This document shows positions 32,118 through 40,854 of a DNA stretch of 64,000 bases, in pieces (position 1 is the stretch's first letter; every line of letters starts with the position of its first letter). Source of the DNA: Anaerostipes hominis (ex Lee et al. 2021) (GTDB lineage Bacteria > Bacillota > Clostridia > Lachnospirales > Lachnospiraceae); the NCBI RefSeq assembly GCF_002270485.1, contig NZ_NQOG01000004.1, positions 1 through 64,000 of the forward strand, in the 5' to 3' direction. A program made the position numbers and the translations under genes. Under the pieces are notes generated by a model. That model was given only the letters and a program-made list of their open reading frames with translations. It did not search any database and was not told the origin of the DNA.

Positions 32118-33095
32118 TTAATTTTCCTTTTTCAGTACTTCTGTCATCGTGTGATATAGAGTCTGTTTGCTGGAAGCCTTTAAGATGACAGAGATAAATT
32201 CTTCCCCCTCCTCGTTTTTCGTGAGAATGATCAGACAGGAACCGGCTTCTCCCGTTGTCCCCGTCTTTCCTCCCAGCATAAACACTTTGTGAGGAAGATT
32301 GTAATTGCCCAGCAGGTACTGATTGGTCGCTGCCATATCAAATGCCTGCAGCTTGTTCTTCTGGTTCGTATATTCTATATAACTGCTCGCCTTTCCTGCA
32401 ATGGATAAAAATTCATTATGTTTCACCAGTTCCTGGAAGATCAGGTACAGGTCATACGCAGTCGTATAATGATTCTTCAAATGAAGGCCGTTTGGATTCT
32501 GAAAATTTGTATTGGTAGCTCCCAGCTCACGGGCTCTCTTATTCATCATCGCCACAAACTTTTTATCGCTTCCGGCCACCTTTCTTCCCAAAGCAATGGC
32601 AGTATCGTTGGCAGACATGACGATCAGTCCGTTTAAAAGTGCTTCCACCGTGATCTTGTCGCCCTTTTTCAGATGAAGGCTCACTGCTGCCGGGTCATCG
32701 AAGGTGATATCCCGGTCAATGGTCACAACATCATCAAGACTGCAGTTTTCCAGGACCAGAAGGGCAGTCATGATCTTTGTGATACTCGCAGGGTAGGCCT
32801 TGTCAAATACCTTCTGCGCAACGAGCACCTGATTTGTCGTATTGTTGACGAGCAGCGCCTCTTTCACTCCGGAATACTGCTCTGTGTCGGCATCCTCCCT
32901 GGATATAACGCCTACATAGGCTCCTTTCGACTTCCAGTTATCCCCCAGAGTCTCCGTTCTAAGCTCATCCTGGTTCTGCTCCAGATGTTTTTCATAAGTG
33001 ACAGAAAGCTGCGTCAATGTATCCGCCGCGCTGCACCCGGTCAGAGAAACGAGCAATACTGCCGTCATACATATACATAAAATTCGTTTTTTCAT
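32118..33095 (-). CDS. Serine-type D-alanyl-D-alanine carboxypeptidase, lipoprotein form
   Basis: A 325-residue peptidase S11. The signal peptide ends LLVSLTGC, so it is predicted to be a lipoprotein. Motifs are SITK (near residue 108), SAN (near 163) and KTG in LGGKTGTTGE (near 276). It lacks the PBP5 C-terminal beta domain and amphipathic anchor of the relative at 407-1591; lipid anchoring may replace it. GGAGG precedes the start. It is the first gene of the run toward proC. No clear promoter was found in the 63-bp gap behind mgsA. Confidence 0.92.
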   Translation of the reverse strand: MKKRILCICMTAVLLVSLTGCSAADTLTQLSVTYEKHLEQNQDELRTETLGDNWKSKGAYVGVISREDADTEQYSGVKEALLVNNTTNQVLVAQKVFDKAYPASITKIMTALLVLENCSLDDVVTIDRDITFDDPAAVSLHLKKGDKITVEALLNGLIVMSANDTAIALGRKVAGSDKKFVAMMNKRARELGATNTNFQNPNGLHLKNHYTTAYDLYLIFQELVKHNEFLSIAGKASSYIEYTNQKNKLQAFDMAATNQYLLGNYNLPHKVFMLGGKTGTTGEAGSCLIILTKNEEGEEFISVILKASSKQTLYHTMTEVLKKEN

Positions 33096-33139
33096 TCTGT
33101 CCTCCTGATTTCAAGCAAATGTCCTAAGAAATGAAAAGA

Positions 33140-33157
33140 AAGACTGTCATGTGACAG
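33140..33157 (-). terminator. Probable terminator of the mre-min-rodA-mgsA operon
   Basis: A short near-perfect palindrome (CTGTCA/TGACAG) directly behind the mgsA stop codon is followed on the minus strand by TCTTTCTTTTC. The stem is short, so read-through is likely. Confidence 0.45.
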
Positions 33158-33158
33158 C

Positions 33159-33554
33159 CTATTGAGTATACATCTCTCTCCAGTCCAGATCCCCCCGGTC
33201 CAGGGCCATAATCAGAGCCTCTGCCGTCGGCAGATTGGTGGCACACGGGATGTTGTGTTTGTCACAAAGGTTCAATACATCATAGAAGCCCTGTGTCCTC
33301 TGCTTGTTGTCCGGATCCTGCAGAAAGATAAGAAGATCCATTTCATTGTTTTCGATCAACGCCCCGATCTGATGCATGCCGCCGAAATGTCCCACCTGAA
33401 GCTTATGGATCGTCAGGTTTGTCACTTCCTCGATCACCTTTCCCGTGGTGGCTGTGGCGTACAGCGTATGCCGTCTTAAAATATCCTGATAAGCAATGCA
33501 GAGGTTCTGCATCAGCATTTTTTTCGCATCGTGCGCAATTAATCCTACATTCAT
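33159..33554 (-). CDS. mgsA: Methylglyoxal synthase
   Basis: A 131-residue enzyme that makes methylglyoxal and phosphate from dihydroxyacetone phosphate, relieving phosphate shortage when glycolysis outruns its lower half. The family features VGLIAHDAKK, LYATATTGKVI and GGMHQIGALI are present, and the catalytic aspartate falls in DLLIFLQDPD. It lies at the end of the mre-min operon behind rodA, a neighbourhood often seen in Clostridia. AGGAGG sits seven bases from the ATG. Confidence 0.95.
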   Translation of the reverse strand: MNVGLIAHDAKKMLMQNLCIAYQDILRRHTLYATATTGKVIEEVTNLTIHKLQVGHFGGMHQIGALIENNEMDLLIFLQDPDNKQRTQGFYDVLNLCDKHNIPCATNLPTAEALIMALDRGDLDWREMYTQ

Positions 33555-33565
33555 AAAGGTTCCTC

Positions 33566-34681
33566 CTAATATTTTTTGCGTTGAAGATAAATATTCAGCA
33601 TCAGGCCGATCGCAATGGATGCCGACAAGAGTGAACTCAGGCCATAGCTGATAAACGGCAGCGGAAGTCCTGTATTGGGCAAAGTCCCTGTGGCAACTCC
33701 TATGTTGATAAAGGACTGGAATCCCATATAGGCAGACACGCCCACAGCTACCATTTTGGCTGCTCCATTATCGGCTTTCCGGGCCACATTCAGGCACTGG
33801 GCTACTAAAAGAACCAGCAGGCCGATCACAACAAGACACCCTAAAAACCCGAACTCTTCTCCAACCACAGAAAAAATAAAGTCTGTCTGGCGTTCTGACA
33901 CCAGATTTACATCGCTGGCAGAGACATCAGAGATCGTATTTGATCCGAATCCCTTTCCGAACAAACCTCCGGACCCGATGGCCATAACAGAGTTGGCTGT
34001 CTGCAGTGCCGTAGAATCCGCATAGGCAGCCGGGTTTAAAAAGGACATGATCCGCGCCACCTGATGAGACTCTAAAAGAATCTGTCCCGGTGTCTGGACA
34101 TACCATATAAACACTGCAAAAAGAGGAATCCCTATGATCAAAACTCTCAGGATCAGCTTAGAGCTTAATCCTCCCACAAAGACGATGGCAAGAATGATAA
34201 AAACGATATCCAGTGTCGTGGACAGATTCGGCTGTTTCAGAATCAGATACAGCGGCGGTGCACATAAAAGTGCAAGTTTCCCCAATACTTTCGGTTCGTT
34301 CAGATCGTCCTCGTGGCGAACTACGAAATCTGCGATGACAATGATCATCACGATCTTGCTGAGCTCTGACGGCTGAAGCGTCCCCAGGGGCCCCAGTGAA
34401 AACCAGCGCTTTGCCCCGTTTACGTCTTTTCCAAACAGCTTAACGCCTATCAGCAACAAAAGATTGATGATATAGAGCAGATTGGAACTCCGAAGCCACG
34501 TCTGATAATCGATCAGAGAAACTACTGCCATGACCGCAAAACAAAGGATCAGACCCAAGCCCTGTTTCATCACAAAAGACGGATTTGCGCTGTGGATAAA
34601 AATAATTCCTAATGTGGCCAGCACCAATACATTGAGAACCAGCTTTATATTGTAGTTTTGCAGTCGGTAGTTTCTAAGCAT
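33566..34681 (-). CDS. rodA: Rod shape-determining SEDS glycosyltransferase RodA
   Basis: A 371-residue membrane polymerase of lateral-wall peptidoglycan, working with PBP2. About ten hydrophobic segments are seen. SEDS features are PSELSKIVMIIVIADF, RQTDFIFSVVGEEFGFLG and the late TLPNTGLPLPFISYG loop. Placement after minE and in the same operon as PBP2 and mreBCD supports the RodA assignment over FtsW. GGAG precedes the start at a normal distance. Confidence 0.94.
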   Translation of the reverse strand: MLRNYRLQNYNIKLVLNVLVLATLGIIFIHSANPSFVMKQGLGLILCFAVMAVVSLIDYQTWLRSSNLLYIINLLLLIGVKLFGKDVNGAKRWFSLGPLGTLQPSELSKIVMIIVIADFVVRHEDDLNEPKVLGKLALLCAPPLYLILKQPNLSTTLDIVFIILAIVFVGGLSSKLILRVLIIGIPLFAVFIWYVQTPGQILLESHQVARIMSFLNPAAYADSTALQTANSVMAIGSGGLFGKGFGSNTISDVSASDVNLVSERQTDFIFSVVGEEFGFLGCLVVIGLLVLLVAQCLNVARKADNGAAKMVAVGVSAYMGFQSFINIGVATGTLPNTGLPLPFISYGLSSLLSASIAIGLMLNIYLQRKKY

Positions 34682-34696
34682 TTTATCACTCCATGT

Positions 34697-34963
34697 CTAT
34701 TTTTTCTTTTTCATTTCCCGGATCGGGATATTCGCAAACAGCGCCGGTCCGCTGTGTTCTTCGTCGTTCTGAGTAATCTGAATATCCAATCCCTGCGGAT
34801 CGATCTCCATATATTTTGAGATCACCTTGATGATGTCATTTTTGATCAGTTCCATAGTTTCCGGAGAACAGTTGGAACGGTCAGATACCAGCAAAAGCTT
34901 CAGCCGGTCCCTTGCTTCATCAGCGGAATTTTTCTTTTTAAAAAAGCTATCAAACAAACCCAT
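34697..34963 (-). CDS. minE: Cell division topological specificity factor MinE
   Basis: An 88-residue protein that stimulates the MinD ATPase and drives Min oscillation. It has an N-terminal amphipathic membrane-contact segment (MGLFDSFFKK), the anti-MinCD helix (ADEARDRLKLLLVSDRSN), and a C-terminal dimer domain (DIIKVISKYMEIDPQGLDIQI). Length is standard. It has MinE rather than MinJ, so positioning is of the oscillating type, although DivIVA is also present. It lies 15 bases after minD. Confidence 0.95.
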   Translation of the reverse strand: MGLFDSFFKKKNSADEARDRLKLLLVSDRSNCSPETMELIKNDIIKVISKYMEIDPQGLDIQITQNDEEHSGPALFANIPIREMKKKK

Positions 34964-34978
34964 TCTTCTCCTCCTTGA

Positions 34979-35764
34979 CTATTTCTTAAAAATGCCGGCA
35001 AGTTTCTCGAAGAATGATTTGGTATCCAAATCCAAAAACGGTACTTCTTGTCCCATAACCCTCTTACAGATGTTCATATAAGCTTTTCCTGCCATACTGT
35101 CGCTGCCCACAAGAGGTTCCCCCTGGTTTGTAGATACGACAATGTTTTCATCGTCCGGCACAACGCCGATCAGATCGATTGCCAGGATATCCAGGACATC
35201 ATCCTTTGACAGCATGTCCCCTCTTTTTACCATGTCCATACGGATCCTGTTGATGACTAAATCGATCTTATGTATATCGTTGGCCTCCAAAAGTCCGATG
35301 ATCCGGTCTGCATCACGGATCGCAGATACCTCCGGAGTCGTCACGATCAGTGCGCGGTCTGCTCCTGCGATGGCATTCTGGAATCCCTGTTCGATCCCTG
35401 CCGGGCAGTCCAGAAGGATATAGTCAAACTCTTCTTTCAGCTCATCCACAACTTTTTTCATCTGCTCAGGACTCACAGAAGATTTATCCCTTGTCTGTGC
35501 AGAAGGCAGAAGATAAAGATCCGGATATTTTTTGTCCTTGATCATCGCCTGTTTGATCCTGCAGTTTCCCTCTACCACATCGACAAGATTATAGACAATC
35601 CTGTTTTCCAGCCCCATGACCACATCCAGATTCCTGAGACCGATGTCCGTGTCGATCAGTACGACCTTTTTCCCTTCTTTTGCCAGACCGGTTCCTACGT
35701 TGGCCGTCGTGGTTGTTTTCCCAACGCCGCCTTTTCCTGATGTGATTACGATTACTTCACTCAT
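34979..35764 (-). CDS. minD: Septum site-determining ATPase MinD
   Basis: A 261-residue ParA/MinD-type ATPase with deviant Walker A GKGGVGKTTTTAN (near residue 10), switch II LLDCPAGIEQGF and a C-terminal amphipathic membrane-targeting helix (SFFEKLAGIFKK). ATP-bound dimers sit on the membrane and recruit MinC, and MinE releases them. GGAGG precedes the start. The order minC-minD-minE is conserved. Confidence 0.97.
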   Translation of the reverse strand: MSEVIVITSGKGGVGKTTTTANVGTGLAKEGKKVVLIDTDIGLRNLDVVMGLENRIVYNLVDVVEGNCRIKQAMIKDKKYPDLYLLPSAQTRDKSSVSPEQMKKVVDELKEEFDYILLDCPAGIEQGFQNAIAGADRALIVTTPEVSAIRDADRIIGLLEANDIHKIDLVINRIRMDMVKRGDMLSKDDVLDILAIDLIGVVPDDENIVVSTNQGEPLVGSDSMAGKAYMNICKRVMGQEVPFLDLDTKSFFEKLAGIFKK

Positions 35765-35784
35765 TGTTTTCTTCCTCCATTGTT

Positions 35785-36519
35785 TTAAGCTGTAATTTCA
35801 TTCAGAAGTGATTTTGATATAGGTTCTATGTAAATATTTTCATCCTCTACAAATGCAATCTTGGCTTCCTCGTCGCCTTGCTTTGCTTTTTTCCCAAACA
35901 GCCGCTTCTTTGCAGATACCTGATCGGATGATCTCGCAATATAGCTGCCGATCCGGATCTGCATCGGCTTCATCTCAAGGGCAGCGATGAAAGCCTTGTC
36001 ATTCCCGTCCACTCCTGCAAACACATAGCCTTTTACACACCCCAGTACGACGATATTGCCCTTTGCCTTCACGGTAGCTCCGGGGTTCACATCCCCGATG
36101 ACTACCACACTGGCATCGGATTCCAGACTCTGTCCGGATCTTAAAGTCCCCTGGTAAAATTGTCCGAAGGAGACTCCTCCGCTTTTTAAACGGGATTCGC
36201 TCCTGGACTCTTTCAGCCTGATGGCTCTCTCCTCGATCAGCTGTTTAAATTTGGTTTCCAGAACCTGGTCCCCTTCCATCACATAGGCGATGGAGAGGGA
36301 GCTGTTCTCTGTGATCGTTTCCAAAACCCGCTCCGTTTCCTCCACGCTTAAAACCCTTCCTTCGATTTTTAATACAACCTGAGTTTTGGTGTTGAAAAAC
36401 TTCGCGGCTTCCACAAACTTTCTCGCGATAATCGCCAGCAGTTCTTCAAACTCTATCTTGTCATCCAGGACAATCGTCAAACCAAAATTGTTTCCTTTCA
36501 ACAATACTGGTTCTTTCAT
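35785..36519 (-). CDS. minC: Septum site-determining protein MinC
   Basis: A 244-residue FtsZ inhibitor. The N-terminal domain (about 1-100) blocks FtsZ bundles, and the C-terminal beta-helix (about 125-225) is recognised by GQSLESDASVVVIGDVNPGA and GNIVVLGCVKGYVFAG, ending in the MinD-binding RIGSYIARS. It is slightly longer than E. coli MinC because of a C-terminal acidic tail (about 20 residues). AGAGGTG lies before the start, 15 bases after the PBP2 stop codon. Confidence 0.94.
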   Translation of the reverse strand: MKEPVLLKGNNFGLTIVLDDKIEFEELLAIIARKFVEAAKFFNTKTQVVLKIEGRVLSVEETERVLETITENSSLSIAYVMEGDQVLETKFKQLIEERAIRLKESRSESRLKSGGVSFGQFYQGTLRSGQSLESDASVVVIGDVNPGATVKAKGNIVVLGCVKGYVFAGVDGNDKAFIAALEMKPMQIRIGSYIARSSDQVSAKKRLFGKKAKQGDEEAKIAFVEDENIYIEPISKSLLNEITA

Positions 36520-36534
36520 ATATTTTCACCTCTC

Positions 36535-39450
36535 TTAATCGGATACTGAACCGGCCGCAGAAATTACTTTCTTGTCCTTCCTTAATTTCGCCTTCTCTTT
36601 ATCATTTGCAAAATAATACTTGTAGAGATCCTTCGCCGCGGCTGCCGCATTGGATGACGTATATCCGTAAGGGATGACTGCAGTGACCGTGATCTCCGGG
36701 TCTTCATAGGGACCGAAAGATATGAACAGCGCATGGTTCGGCCTCTTTTTATCTTCCTGTGCGGTTCCTGTCTTGCCCGCCACTTTCACATTAAGCCCTT
36801 TGAATATGCTGGTCACAGCGCCTTTCTTTCCTGAAACAACCCTGCGCATGCCGGACCAGACCGCATCCCAGTAAGAGTCATCATTCAGAGTGAGTTTGCT
36901 CTTCTTCTTGACACCGTATTTTTTCACCGTCTTTCCGCCCGAAGTGGTAACTTTGTCTAAAATACTCAGGTCGTAGACGGTTCCCTTATTTGACAGCGTC
37001 GTCACGTAGTTGGAAATCTGGCTCGGCGTGAAACTGTTCGTGCCCTGTCCGATGGCAGAACGCACAGAGGTTTCGTCTGAAATATGCGGAGCCATCTCGC
37101 TCAGCTCAATACCGGACTTTTTATTCAGGCCGACCTTGGTCGCATATTTTTTCAGGGCCTCCAGGCCTTTCTTGCTGCTGTAAGATGCCCCTGTCATTCC
37201 TAAGTCATATCCTACCTCATAAAAGAAGCAATTACAAGAGACTTCTAATGCCCCGGCCACATTATTGTAGCCGTGCCTTCCGTTGGGATAAATCCAGCAA
37301 TGGGCCGCGGGACTGATCTTGTCAAACACGCCGGTACACTGTATCTGGGTGCCTGTGGAAATCGTTCCCTCATTCAGGGCGGTGATCGCAGATAAAGGCT
37401 TGAAGGTGGACCCCGGAGCCGTTCTGTGATTCAGCACCTGATTATAAAGAGGCGTCGCCGTGGAATTGGACAGCTGGCGGTAGTAGTCGTTGTCGATTCC
37501 ATTGGACAGCTTATTGCTGTCATATCCCGGATAACTGACCATGGCTTTTACTTTTCCCGTGTCGGGATCTGTGATCACAATGGAGCCGGAACACGGGTCC
37601 AGGCCGAGCTGGGCCGGCGTGATTTCTCTTTTTGACAGCTTCTGCCGTATGAAGGAGTAGGCATCCAGGGAACCGTTTTTCAGACTCTGATAGGTCCCCG
37701 CGTCTTTTTTCTTATTCAGGACTCCCTGCTCGTACAAAAGCAGACATACAGACCTTCCACTGAGTTCACCGGTTCCGAGCTTTTGTTCACATACTGTCAG
37801 ATCAAATTCATCATCCTTCTGAAGCTGTTCTTCAACATAGGACACAAGCGCGTCAAAGATCTGCTCTGTATCACTGTATTTGGACGGCAGATCCAGCATG
37901 GAAATATCGATCCATTCTTTATTGATGGCATATTTAAGGAACTCACCCAGGCCGATCTTTTCATCTTTCCACCTGAGATATGTCTTGTCCTTCGTGTCGA
38001 CGGAGCCGGTTAGGAAAACTTTTTTCCTGGAAAGCATCTTATACACGTAGTCAGCATAATTCTGCTTTTCCTCACTCTCGTCTTTGTAGGCCTTTGTACT
38101 GCCTGTAAGATTCTTCCGAATCGTTTTGATACTGTCCTTTTTGAGGCTCTGAATCTTTTTATACATGCTCTTTTCATAAGAGTTTGCACGCTCTCCGTTC
38201 AGGTCCGTGATATCCACAATACTGTTTCCGATCAGTGAATAGTAGACGTCTTTGATTGGAATCCTTATATTGCTCCGGTCACCCTTGGAATCAGAGGTGG
38301 TGAGTTTGGACAGAACGATGCCTGTAATCCTTCTTTCTAACAGGTTATATGCATATTCCTGAAGATCACTGTCGATCGACAGGACTACGTTGTTTCCTGT
38401 TCCTGCCTTTTCCGTCTTGGTCGTCTTTACGATCTTTCCTATATTGTTGACGATCATGGTCTGGCTTCCGCTGCTGCCGTGCAGATAAGACTCCAGTTCT
38501 TTTTCAATGCCCGCCTTTCCGACCGCGTCGTCCATCGCATAATAGTCCTTGTCACTTTCTTTTTTTCCCTTATTATAGTCATCAAGTTCCTCGGTATTGA
38601 TTGTACCGGTATAGCCGATTACATGAGACATGGCCTCACTGTTTTTATAAACCCGGATGGACTTGGTACTCACGTCGATCCCGGTAAGTTCATTGGAACG
38701 CTCTTCGATCTCCGCGATGCTCCTGCTGCTCACCTCTGTGGCAAAGGTCACCTTCATATATTGTGAATAACGGCTTAAGTAGGCGCTGTATCGGACAGAC
38801 ATGATCTTTAAAGCATCTTTGTCTGAATACTTCTCATCAATGTCAAACATTTTCCCGACTCCGGGACTTCCCATAGTCCCGTTTCTTAAGTACTCAAAGA
38901 CTTCCTCCGCACTGGCATTAAGCTGCTGCTGACGGAGCTTTAAACGCTCCTTGGAAAGACCCTTGGTATCTGTTCCGATGCCGAATGCCTCCCTCTTGAA
39001 CCGTTCCAGTCTGGAGCCTTTCTCCGTAAAGCGGAACGTGCCGTTTCCTGTGATCTCGATCGGGATATCGCTCTTGAAGGAATCTTTGTTCTTCTCTAAG
39101 ATCTTGATCACTTCATAAATCACCTTATTTTTTTCATAATTCTCAGATGTATCGTTTTCCTGGGCTAACGTTTTGAATTTATTGTCATTCTGAAAATTGA
39201 CTGTATAGACCATTTTGTTGTAAGCCAGAAGTTTTCCGTTGCAGTCATAGATATTTCCCCTCGTACCGGAAGTCTTGACGGTCTTTTCTACTTTGTAGGT
39301 GAAGTCTTCTTTATGTGACTGCCCCTGAACAATCTGAATGACAAACAGCCGGCAGACGAGTAAAAGAAAAAGCACTGTGAATAAAACAGCCATTGCCAGA
39401 AGCCTGTTTGCCAATAATTTTTCAACCCGGTTTTGTAACTTTCTAAACAC
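36535..39450 (-). CDS. mrdA: Penicillin-binding protein 2 (class B PBP of elongation) with large insertion
   Basis: A 971-residue transpeptidase, unusually long (family about 600-700). It has a membrane anchor at about 17-37, a pedestal, and a transpeptidase domain with STFK near 682, SCN near 738 and KTGTAQ near 891. Roughly residues 375-620, rich in lysine and charged helices, interrupt the region between LQEYAYNLLERR and SGSIVITDPDTGKV, which are normally close together. The start is a GTG overlapping the mreD stop codon (TAGTG), with AAAAGGAG nine bases upstream. The neighbours mreBCD, minCDE and rodA mark it as the elongation PBP. Confidence 0.94.
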   Translation of the reverse strand: MFRKLQNRVEKLLANRLLAMAVLFTVLFLLLVCRLFVIQIVQGQSHKEDFTYKVEKTVKTSGTRGNIYDCNGKLLAYNKMVYTVNFQNDNKFKTLAQENDTSENYEKNKVIYEVIKILEKNKDSFKSDIPIEITGNGTFRFTEKGSRLERFKREAFGIGTDTKGLSKERLKLRQQQLNASAEEVFEYLRNGTMGSPGVGKMFDIDEKYSDKDALKIMSVRYSAYLSRYSQYMKVTFATEVSSRSIAEIEERSNELTGIDVSTKSIRVYKNSEAMSHVIGYTGTINTEELDDYNKGKKESDKDYYAMDDAVGKAGIEKELESYLHGSSGSQTMIVNNIGKIVKTTKTEKAGTGNNVVLSIDSDLQEYAYNLLERRITGIVLSKLTTSDSKGDRSNIRIPIKDVYYSLIGNSIVDITDLNGERANSYEKSMYKKIQSLKKDSIKTIRKNLTGSTKAYKDESEEKQNYADYVYKMLSRKKVFLTGSVDTKDKTYLRWKDEKIGLGEFLKYAINKEWIDISMLDLPSKYSDTEQIFDALVSYVEEQLQKDDEFDLTVCEQKLGTGELSGRSVCLLLYEQGVLNKKKDAGTYQSLKNGSLDAYSFIRQKLSKREITPAQLGLDPCSGSIVITDPDTGKVKAMVSYPGYDSNKLSNGIDNDYYRQLSNSTATPLYNQVLNHRTAPGSTFKPLSAITALNEGTISTGTQIQCTGVFDKISPAAHCWIYPNGRHGYNNVAGALEVSCNCFFYEVGYDLGMTGASYSSKKGLEALKKYATKVGLNKKSGIELSEMAPHISDETSVRSAIGQGTNSFTPSQISNYVTTLSNKGTVYDLSILDKVTTSGGKTVKKYGVKKKSKLTLNDDSYWDAVWSGMRRVVSGKKGAVTSIFKGLNVKVAGKTGTAQEDKKRPNHALFISFGPYEDPEITVTAVIPYGYTSSNAAAAAKDLYKYYFANDKEKAKLRKDKKVISAAGSVSD

Positions 39451-39965
39451 TAGAACATGCTCCTTTTTTCTGAATCGCTGATGCGTACGTCGATGAACAG
39501 AAGAAGTTTATACAGCGGCAGAGCGATCAGCCCTGTATAGACTGCTTCCGGTATCATAATATCTTTTAAGTAACTGAAAAATGCAAATCTTCCTCTCAGT
39601 GCAAAGAAAAAGAAAAAAATTGCAAAGCTGTAAGCCAGGGTATTGATGACTAAAAGCCCGAACGGCAGAAGGACGTCGTCTTCATAAAAGAAAGAGTTGA
39701 AACATCCGTTGATATAGCCGATGAGCAAATAAAGAAGGGCATACTGCCCGAGAACGTCACCGAAAAATATATCGATCAGCAGACCGCAGGAAAATCCGAT
39801 GCCGATCCCTGCTTTCTTTCCCCTGATCAATCCCAGGGTCACAGTGAGGATCAGCAGAACGTTCGGCATGACATCGGCAAGCTTTAAAAACTGAAACACC
39901 GATGTCTGCAGAAGAAAGCAAAAAATCACAGATAGAATATAAAATAAAGTCCTTTTCAGTCTCAT
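39450..39965 (-). CDS. mreD: Rod shape-determining protein MreD
   Basis: A 171-residue hydrophobic protein with about five to six membrane segments. PNVLLILTVTLGLIRG is the best family landmark, followed by a GFSCGLLIDIFFGD segment (conserved G-L-x-D). MreD bridges MreC and the elongation complex. Two ATGs are adjacent; the second (39965) has better spacing from AGGTGG, though the first (39968) cannot be excluded. The stop codon overlaps the PBP2 start codon by one base. Confidence 0.9.
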   Translation of the reverse strand: MRLKRTLFYILSVIFCFLLQTSVFQFLKLADVMPNVLLILTVTLGLIRGKKAGIGIGFSCGLLIDIFFGDVLGQYALLYLLIGYINGCFNSFFYEDDVLLPFGLLVINTLAYSFAIFFFFFALRGRFAFFSYLKDIMIPEAVYTGLIALPLYKLLLFIDVRISDSEKRSMF

Positions 39966-39977
39966 CATCCCACCTGC

Positions 39978-40844
39978 CTATTCTTTTGTCTTTTCATCCA
40001 GGTTGACATTTTCTTTCAGGTCTGTGATCACCAGGACTTCCTTTAAATGCTTGAAATCCACGATCGGTGTGACCTTTGCGGTCTTTGTAAGCTTTGTGGA
40101 ATCCAGTTTGATATCGGATACTTTTCCGATGGAGAGCCCTTCCACAAATTTAGAACTCAAATATGAGGTCACCAGCTCGTCGCCTTCTTTGACCTTTGCG
40201 GTCTTATCAATATATACGACTTCCAGGTAGCCGTCAGACATCGTACTCAGACTTCCCCTGACGATGCAGGAGTCCTTTGTCTTCAAAAACATGGCGCTGA
40301 CCATGCTGGTGTCATTGATGATCGTCCGCACCTTCGCATAATGATCGGACACATCGTATACGATGCCCACCAGCCCGTTGTCCGCGATCACATTCATGTT
40401 TTTCTTAATGCCGTCTTTGCTTCCTTTGTCGATGGCGAAGATTTCAAACCAGTTGCCGGAGCCCTTACTGATAACTCTGGCCCCGACCGTACTGTATTTT
40501 TTATATTTTGCTTTGAGCTTTAGAAGTTCCTGGAGACGCTCAAGCTCTATCTGGTCCTGCGACAGAATCCGGTTCTGCATCTTCAGGGAATCGATCTTCT
40601 CCTGAAGAACTTTGTTATCTTCTTTCAGCTGTTCCTTGGTCTTTATATTTTCATTCCAGGAAAAAATACCGTTCCCAATGGAATTAATCCCTTTCTGCAT
40701 AGGACTTAAAATTCCTGTGGCCAATGCTTTGACCGGAGACAGCACGCCCCCCGCAAAAACACTGATCCCGATTAACAAAAAGCACACTCCCACAAAAATA
40801 AACAGGTAATGCCTTGAACGCATATTTTTCTTCTGAAATTTCAT
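39978..40844 (-). CDS. mreC: Rod shape-determining protein MreC
   Basis: A 288-residue protein with one membrane segment (about 12-32), a coiled coil (about 70-105, KEQLKEDNKVLQEKID) and a C-terminal pair of beta barrels (GARVISKGSGNWFEIFAIDKG, then KNMNVIADNGLVGIV). It links cytoplasmic MreB to PBP2 and RodA on the outside. GAGGAAAG precedes the start. It is cotranscribed with mreB and mreD (gaps of ten and about twelve bases). Confidence 0.95.
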   Translation of the reverse strand: MKFQKKNMRSRHYLFIFVGVCFLLIGISVFAGGVLSPVKALATGILSPMQKGINSIGNGIFSWNENIKTKEQLKEDNKVLQEKIDSLKMQNRILSQDQIELERLQELLKLKAKYKKYSTVGARVISKGSGNWFEIFAIDKGSKDGIKKNMNVIADNGLVGIVYDVSDHYAKVRTIINDTSMVSAMFLKTKDSCIVRGSLSTMSDGYLEVVYIDKTAKVKEGDELVTSYLSSKFVEGLSIGKVSDIKLDSTKLTKTAKVTPIVDFKHLKEVLVITDLKENVNLDEKTKE

Positions 40845-40854
40845 TTCTCTTTCC

